This document shows positions 6,774-10,490 of a stretch of DNA of 10,490 nucleotides, one piece after another (the stretch's first letter is position 1; the number at the start of each line of letters is the position of its first letter). Position numbers and translations under genes: made by a program. This DNA is from Comamonadaceae bacterium (GTDB lineage Bacteria; Pseudomonadota; Gammaproteobacteria; Burkholderiales; Burkholderiaceae_C), in the NCBI GenBank assembly GCA_027490555.1, contig JAIXXW010000302.1:1-10490 (forward strand), given 5' to 3'. The notes below the pieces were generated by a model. It was not told the DNA's origin. It did not search any database and saw only the letters and a program-made list of their open reading frames with translations.

Positions 6774-7766
6774 ATGCAAAACCTGATCGATCCCGCCATC
6801 CTCTTTTTCATCTTTGGCGTGCTGGCCGGCATGGTCAAGTCGAACCTCGAAATCCCGCCAGCCATCTCCCGCTTCCTGTCCCTGTACCTGCTGATGGCCC
6901 TGGGCCTCAAGGGTGGCTTTGCCCTGTCGCAGTCCGGTCTCACCGCCCAGGTGGGCGTCAGCCTGGCGGCTGCGATTTTTCTGGCCATCCTGATCCCGCT
7001 GATCGGCTACTTCCTGCTGCGCCGTTTTGTGTCCGGCTTTGATGCGGCCGCCGTGGCCGCGACCTACGGCTCGGTGAGTGCGGTGACCTTTGTCACGGCG
7101 GTCCAGTTCCTGGAAAACCAGGACGTGGCCTACGGCGGCCACATGGCCGCGGCCATGGCCTTGATGGAGTCGCCCGCCATCATCCTGGCCGTGGTGTTCG
7201 CCAACTCGCTGCGGCAAAAAGCCGCAGCCAGCACCCCCGCGCCGGCGGCGGGCGCCCAGGCGCCCAAGGCCGGCGTGTCGGTAGGCAAGATCCTGCACGA
7301 GTCCTTCACCGACGGTGCGCAGCTTTTGCTGCTGGGGGCGATGGCGATTGGCATGATCACCGGCGACGCCGGCAAGTCGGCCATGCAGCCTTTCTCGGTG
7401 GACCTGTTCAAAGGGATGCTGGCCTTCTTTTTGCTGGACATGGGGCTGATGGCCGCGCGCAACCTGCCGCAGGTCAAAGGCAAGTCGCCTGTGCTGATTG
7501 CCTACGCCATTGCAGGTCCGGTGGCCCATGCCAGCTTGGCACTGGGATTGGCAATTCTGCTAAATTTACCGCCTGGCGATGGTGCCCTGCTCATGGTGTT
7601 GGCCGCAAGTGCGTCCTACATTGCGGTTCCGGCGGTGCTGCGTTATGCACTGCCCGAAGCCAACCCCTCGCTCTATTTCGGGCTGAGCCTGGGCATCACC
7701 TTCCCCTTGAACATCGTGTTCGGCATCCCTATCTATGTGGCTGTGGCCCAAGGGGTTCTGATGTAA
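6774..7766 (+). CDS. sbtA: SbtA-type sodium-dependent bicarbonate transporter
   Basis: Inner-membrane permease of the SbtA (DUF897) family; cyanobacterial members import HCO3- with Na+. 330 residues, somewhat shorter than cyanobacterial SbtA (about 370). Two halves of hydrophobic helices are separated by a cytoplasmic loop at about 146-172. First half: DPAILFFIFGVLAGMVKSNLE at the N-terminus, LMALGLKGG (40-48), ATYGSVSAVTFVTAVQFLE (96-114), ALMESPAII (129-137). Second half: LLDMGLMAARNLPQV (220-234), and AASASYIAVPAVLR (277-290) leading to PEANPSLYFGLSLGITFPLNI. The loop, rich in Ala, Pro and Gln, is shorter than usual; in cyanobacteria the PII-like protein SbtB docks on this cytoplasmic face, and no sbtB gene is seen here. 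ATG 6774 has AAGGA 9 bases upstream and a strong predicted promoter. It is divergent from a CbbR-like regulator and 7 bases ahead of the DUF6671 gene. Substrate is inferred from family. Confidence 0.88.
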   Translation: MQNLIDPAILFFIFGVLAGMVKSNLEIPPAISRFLSLYLLMALGLKGGFALSQSGLTAQVGVSLAAAIFLAILIPLIGYFLLRRFVSGFDAAAVAATYGSVSAVTFVTAVQFLENQDVAYGGHMAAAMALMESPAIILAVVFANSLRQKAAASTPAPAAGAQAPKAGVSVGKILHESFTDGAQLLLLGAMAIGMITGDAGKSAMQPFSVDLFKGMLAFFLLDMGLMAARNLPQVKGKSPVLIAYAIAGPVAHASLALGLAILLNLPPGDGALLMVLAASASYIAVPAVLRYALPEANPSLYFGLSLGITFPLNIVFGIPIYVAVAQGVLM

Positions 7767-7773
7767 GGCTGGC

Positions 7774-8631
7774 ATGGACAGATCGAAACAGAGCGGGCAT
7801 CCGGCTCGCCGTGTGGCATTTCTGACGCAACATGGCAAACAGGATCTGGTCAAAACACCGCTGGAGTCGGCCTTGGCTTGTGAGTTGGTGCACACCGACG
7901 CCTACGACACCGACCAGCTGGGCACCTACACACGCGAAATCGCCCGCCCAGGCTCCCAGCTCGATGCGGCCCGCCGCAAAGCCCAGATCGGCATGGCCCT
8001 GACCGGCGCCCCGGTGGGTATCGCCAGCGAGGGGACTTTTGGCTCGGACCCTTTTGGCGGCTTCATGCCCTGGAACACCGAATTGCTGCTGTGGGTCGAC
8101 CCCGGCCAGAACCTCGAAGTGACCGGCTTTGCCCATGGCCCGGCGCAGAGCCTGCACAGAACCGTCGGCAGTGTGGACGAGCTGATGGCATTTGCCCAGG
8201 ATGCCAAGTTTCCCGAACACCACCTGGTGATGCGGCCGGACCACGAAGACCATCTGGAGATCGTCAAGAACATCCACGACGAAATGACCCTGCGCGAGGT
8301 GTTTGCCAGGCTCCAGGCCCAATCGTCCAGTGGCAAGGTGTTTGTTGAAAACGACCTGCGCGCCTTTTGCAACCCCACGCGGCAAGACATCATCCGCAAG
8401 GCCTGTGAAGACCTGATCCGCAAGTTGCAGTCCTTGTGCCCTCAATGCCAGACGCCCGGCTTTTGGGTGCACAAGCGGATTGCCGGCTTGCCGTGCCGCG
8501 CCTGCGGGCAAAAAACCCGCCTGCCGGTGGCCGAGGTCTGGCACTGCGCGCACTGCCAACACGAAGCGCAACGCGAGGTGGCCTCAGAACGCTGGGCCGA
8601 CCCAAGTCGATGCGATCACTGCAACCCCTGA
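7774..8631 (+). CDS. DUF6671-type protein with C-terminal zinc-ribbon cysteines
   Basis: 285-residue soluble protein that I recognise as resembling the DUF6671 family, function unknown. N-terminal domain: VAFLTQHGKQDLVKTPLESAL (14-34), DTDQLGTYTREIAR (45-58), LDAARRKAQIGMALTG (63-78), then ASEGTFGSDPFGGFMPWNTELLLWVD (84-109), the most conserved-looking block, with E86, D92, N101 and E103. FPEHHLVMRP follows, then VFVENDLRAFCNPTR at 189-203. The C-terminal part has four CxxC pairs, C222/C225, C241/C244, C258/C261 and C280/C283, enough for two zinc sites, and ends with the family-like C-D-x-C-N-P. No signal peptide or membrane helix is seen. ATG 7774 is 7 bases after the sbtA stop with a TAAGG element 5 bases before it, so the two genes are probably one transcript. 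A role with SbtA is inferred from position only. Confidence 0.82.
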   Translation: MDRSKQSGHPARRVAFLTQHGKQDLVKTPLESALACELVHTDAYDTDQLGTYTREIARPGSQLDAARRKAQIGMALTGAPVGIASEGTFGSDPFGGFMPWNTELLLWVDPGQNLEVTGFAHGPAQSLHRTVGSVDELMAFAQDAKFPEHHLVMRPDHEDHLEIVKNIHDEMTLREVFARLQAQSSSGKVFVENDLRAFCNPTRQDIIRKACEDLIRKLQSLCPQCQTPGFWVHKRIAGLPCRACGQKTRLPVAEVWHCAHCQHEAQREVASERWADPSRCDHCNP

Positions 8632-8659
8632 GGCCCTGGCCAGCCAGGGCGAGCCTCAG
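8628..8659. terminator. Hairpin spanning both stop codons of convergent genes
   Basis: CTGAG (8628-8632) pairs with CTCAG (8655-8659). GCCCTGG (8633-8639) pairs with CCAGGGC (8644-8650), with a 4-base loop and a 4-base bulge (8651-8654). The TGA of the upstream + gene (8629-8631) and the minus-strand stop of the SDR gene (8656-8658) lie in opposite arms and pair with each other. The stem is very stable, but no U-tract follows on either strand. Likely a shared 3' end structure for the two convergent transcripts. Confidence 0.5.
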
Positions 8660-9357
8660 AGCGAGCGCATCAAACCGCCGTCGATGCGCAGGCTTTGGCC
8701 GGTGATGTAGGCCGCGCCTTCCGAAGCCAAAAAGGCGATGGTCGCGGCCACTTCCTCGCTGCTGCCATAGCGCTGCATGGGCACGCTGGTGCGGCGCTCC
8801 TCCTTGGCGGGCAAGCTGTCGATCCAGCCGGGCAACACATTGTTCATGCGCACGTTGTGTACGGCGTGCTCGTCGGCAAACAGCTTGGTGAAAGCGGCCA
8901 GGCCGGCCCGAGCCACCGCCGAGGTCGGGAACATGGCGCTGGGCTCGACCACCCAGGCGCTGGAGATGTTGACGATCGCCCCGGCTTTTTGCGCCACCAT
9001 GATCGGGGCCACCACCCGCACCGCCCGCACCACGTTCAGGAAGTACATGTCCAGGCCCAGATGCCACTGCGCATCGGTCAGCTCCAGCACCGGACCCTTG
9101 GGGCCGTGGCCTGCGCTGTTGACCAGCACGTCGATGCGGCCCCAACGGGCCATGGCTTGATCGACCAGCTTTTGCAAGTCTTCGGGTGACTGGTTGGAGC
9201 CCGTCAGGCCCAAGCCGCCCAACTCGCGGCCCAGTGCCTCGCCTTTGCCCGACGAGGACAACACGGCCACCTGAAAACCACCCTGCGCCAGCTTGCGGGC
9301 CGCAGCCGCGCCCATGCCACTGCCACCGCCCACCACCATCGCCACTTTCTTGTTCAT
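8656..9357 (-). CDS. SDR-family protein lacking the catalytic Tyr-Lys pair
   Basis: 233-residue Rossmann-fold protein of the short-chain dehydrogenase/reductase superfamily (classical length about 250). Cofactor loop VVGGGSGMG at 8-16 (G10, G14, G16), D60 region, N-S-A-G at 80-83, N108, and ISSAW with S133. The C-terminal part has NNVLPGWIDS, FLASEGAAYITGQ and RIDGGL, all typical. Thirteen residues after S133, where the catalytic Tyr belongs, is S146 (codon 8920-8922), and the Lys position is R150 (codon 8908-8910), so YxxxK has become SxxxR. The protein may be non-catalytic or work differently. ATG 9357 is chosen because it starts the first Rossmann strand and has AAGGAG (9364-9369 on the minus strand) 6 bases upstream; the open frame beyond it overlaps the RND gene. 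The start overlaps the RND stop by 4 bases, indicating co-translation. Substrate unknown. Confidence 0.9.
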   Translation of the reverse strand: MNKKVAMVVGGGSGMGAAAARKLAQGGFQVAVLSSSGKGEALGRELGGLGLTGSNQSPEDLQKLVDQAMARWGRIDVLVNSAGHGPKGPVLELTDAQWHLGLDMYFLNVVRAVRVVAPIMVAQKAGAIVNISSAWVVEPSAMFPTSAVARAGLAAFTKLFADEHAVHNVRMNNVLPGWIDSLPAKEERRTSVPMQRYGSSEEVAATIAFLASEGAAYITGQSLRIDGGLMRSL

Positions 9358-10490
9358 GCCTTGCTCCTTGTCTGTGTGAGTTGTCGATACATCCGGCCCG
9401 ACCACTGGCCCAGATCGTCCAGGTAAGTGAACACCACCGGGATGACCAGCAGGCTCAGCACGGTGCTGGTGAGCAGGCCGCCGATCACGGCAATCGCCAT
9501 GGGCGAGCGGAAGCTCGCATCGGCCGCGCCCCAGCCCACGGCGATGGGCAGCATGCCCGCGCCCATGGCGATGGTGGTCATGACGATGGGCCGTGCGCGC
9601 TTGTGGCAGGCGTCCATCATTGCGTCCCAGCGGCTCATCGGGGGCACGGCCGGGCGGTCGCCCTCGGCCGGTTTGCCGCGCCGCGCCTCGATGGCGTACT
9701 CCACCAGCAAGATGGAGTTCTTGGTGGCGATGCCCATGAGCATGATCAGGCCAATCAGCGAGGGCATGGAAAAGCTCTTTTGCGCGATCAGCAGGCCCAC
9801 GAAGGCGCCGCCCAGCGACAGCGGCAACGCCGCCAAAATCGTGATGGGCTGCAAAAAGCCTTTGAACAGCAGCACCAGCACGATGTAGATGCACAGCACG
9901 CCCACCGTCATGGCCAGGCCGAAGCTGGCAAACAGCTCGGCCATGACCTCGGCATCGCCCACCTCCACCACCTTGACGCCCGGCGGCAGGCTTTGCAGCG
10001 CGGGCAGTTTTTGCACCGCCTGCGTCACATCGCCCAGGGGCATGCCCGACAGCTCGATCTCGAAATTGACGTTGCGCTGGCGGTCATAGCGGTCGATCAC
10101 GGCCGGGCCGCCCGCGACCTCGATGCTGGCCACCTGGCCCAGCATGACGGGGCCACGGCTGCCCGGCACCATCAGGCGCTCCAGCGTGCCCAGGTCCTGG
10201 CGGGCCTCGCTGGCCAGCTTGACGACGATGGGCACCTGCCGCTCGGACAGGTTGAGCTTGGGCAAGGCCGCGTCGAAGTCACCCAGCGTGGCCACGCGCA
10301 AGGTGTCGCTGATGGCCGCACTGGTCACGCCCAGGTCGGCGGCTTTGGCAAAGTCGGGGCGCACCGCGATCTCGGGGCGCACCAGGCTGGCGGTCGAGGC
10401 GATCGAGCCCAGGCCCGGGATGGTGCGCAGCTCGCGCTCGACCGCCATGGCGGCGCTTTGCAGGGCCTGCGGGTCTTCGCCGGTGAGCAC
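9354..10490 (-). CDS. RND-family efflux transporter permease, C-terminal part (start outside window)
   Basis: C-terminal 378 residues of an AcrB/HAE-1-like inner-membrane pump; full proteins are about 1,030-1,050, so the first two thirds lie beyond the right edge. The frame is open at 10490, and the first GTG is an internal Val. Visible residues 1-180 are periplasmic pore/docking domain (VRPEIAVRPDFAKAADLGVT; later RYDRQRNVNFEIEL). From 187 come five membrane helices corresponding to TM8-TM12: about 187-209, 213-237, 243-268, 300-322 and 329-356. MGIATKNSILLVEYA contains K257, the equivalent of the AcrB proton-relay lysine (K940), and the T305/T306 pair in the PIVMTTIAMGAG helix matches the AcrB TM11 threonine region. 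The proton-relay aspartates of TM4 are outside the window. Stop at 9354-9356 overlaps the SDR start. Substrate cannot be told; drug/solvent-type (HAE-1) is more likely than heavy-metal type, by motif resemblance. Confidence 0.92.
   Translation of the reverse strand: MLTGEDPQALQSAAMAVERELRTIPGLGSIASTASLVRPEIAVRPDFAKAADLGVTSAAISDTLRVATLGDFDAALPKLNLSERQVPIVVKLASEARQDLGTLERLMVPGSRGPVMLGQVASIEVAGGPAVIDRYDRQRNVNFEIELSGMPLGDVTQAVQKLPALQSLPPGVKVVEVGDAEVMAELFASFGLAMTVGVLCIYIVLVLLFKGFLQPITILAALPLSLGGAFVGLLIAQKSFSMPSLIGLIMLMGIATKNSILLVEYAIEARRGKPAEGDRPAVPPMSRWDAMMDACHKRARPIVMTTIAMGAGMLPIAVGWGAADASFRSPMAIAVIGGLLTSTVLSLLVIPVVFTYLDDLGQWSGRMYRQLTQTRSKA
9364..9369 (-). promoter_or_regulatory. Ribosome-binding site of the SDR gene
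   Basis: AAGGAG on the minus strand, 6 bases before ATG 9357 and inside the end of the RND coding region. It decides the SDR start within a much longer open frame. Confidence 0.75.

Noticed and set aside
5869..6786. Plus-strand open frame of 305 codons opposite the LysR gene
   Set aside because: It mirrors the LysR codons (His/Gly/Gln-rich) and would run through the divergent promoter region.
6684..7529. Minus-strand open frame of 281 codons opposite sbtA
   Set aside because: Antisense to a clear membrane transporter; Gly/His/Arg/Gln-rich with no domain.
7729..8571. Minus-strand open frame of 280 codons opposite the DUF6671 gene
   Set aside because: The plus-strand protein has family motifs and four CxxC pairs; the antisense product has none.
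9358..9894. Extension of the SDR frame far upstream into the RND gene
   Set aside because: The extra translation is antisense-like Arg/His/Gly-rich sequence in a second frame of the RND gene; the Rossmann fold begins right after ATG 9357 with a good ribosome-binding site.
1..10490. tRNA, rRNA, CRISPR array, insertion sequence, att site or replication origin
   Set aside because: No cloverleaf-like segment, spaced repeats, transposase or terminal inverted repeats were seen; genes are tightly packed and intact.

Overview
The window is high-GC proteobacterial DNA, most likely from a Comamonadaceae-type betaproteobacterium (Burkholderiales). That placement rests on overall coding style and on a PhaM-type polyhydroxyalkanoate (PHA) granule protein of the form common in that family. 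It is an inference, because no rRNA or other marker gene is present. The window is densely coding: nine complete genes and two genes cut by the window edges, with no gap longer than about 90 bases, and no tRNA, rRNA, IS element or CRISPR array seen.

Region 1 (1-3682, + strand) is a sulfate/thiosulfate ABC importer operon: the periplasmic binding protein (5' end missing), permeases CysT and CysW (4-base overlap), and ATPase CysA. Together they bind sulfate in the periplasm and drive it inward for cysteine synthesis.

Region 2 (3729-5760, + strand) is a two-gene unit: phaM, a PHA granule organiser with a histone-H1-like basic tail, and, 7 bases on, a FIST_N/FIST_C sensory-domain protein.

Region 3 (5779-8631) is a probable inorganic-carbon locus. 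A CbbR/CmpR-like LysR regulator (- strand) is divergent from an SbtA-type sodium/bicarbonate symporter gene, followed 7 bases later by a DUF6671-type protein with four CxxC pairs. The 86-base divergent spacer is AT-rich and holds a near-consensus sigma-70 promoter and a repeated 8-mer. No SbtB (the PII-like partner of cyanobacterial SbtA) is present, and the DUF6671 gene occupies the place where a partner gene might be expected. This is the most interesting locus in the window.

Region 4 (8656-10490, - strand) is the 3' part of an RND efflux permease gene whose stop overlaps the start of a short-chain dehydrogenase/reductase (SDR) gene by 4 bases. The SDR keeps the fold motifs but has Ser and Arg where the catalytic Tyr and Lys should be.

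Both convergent gene junctions (5760/5779 and 8631/8656) carry strong GC-rich hairpins that include stop codons but lack U-tracts.
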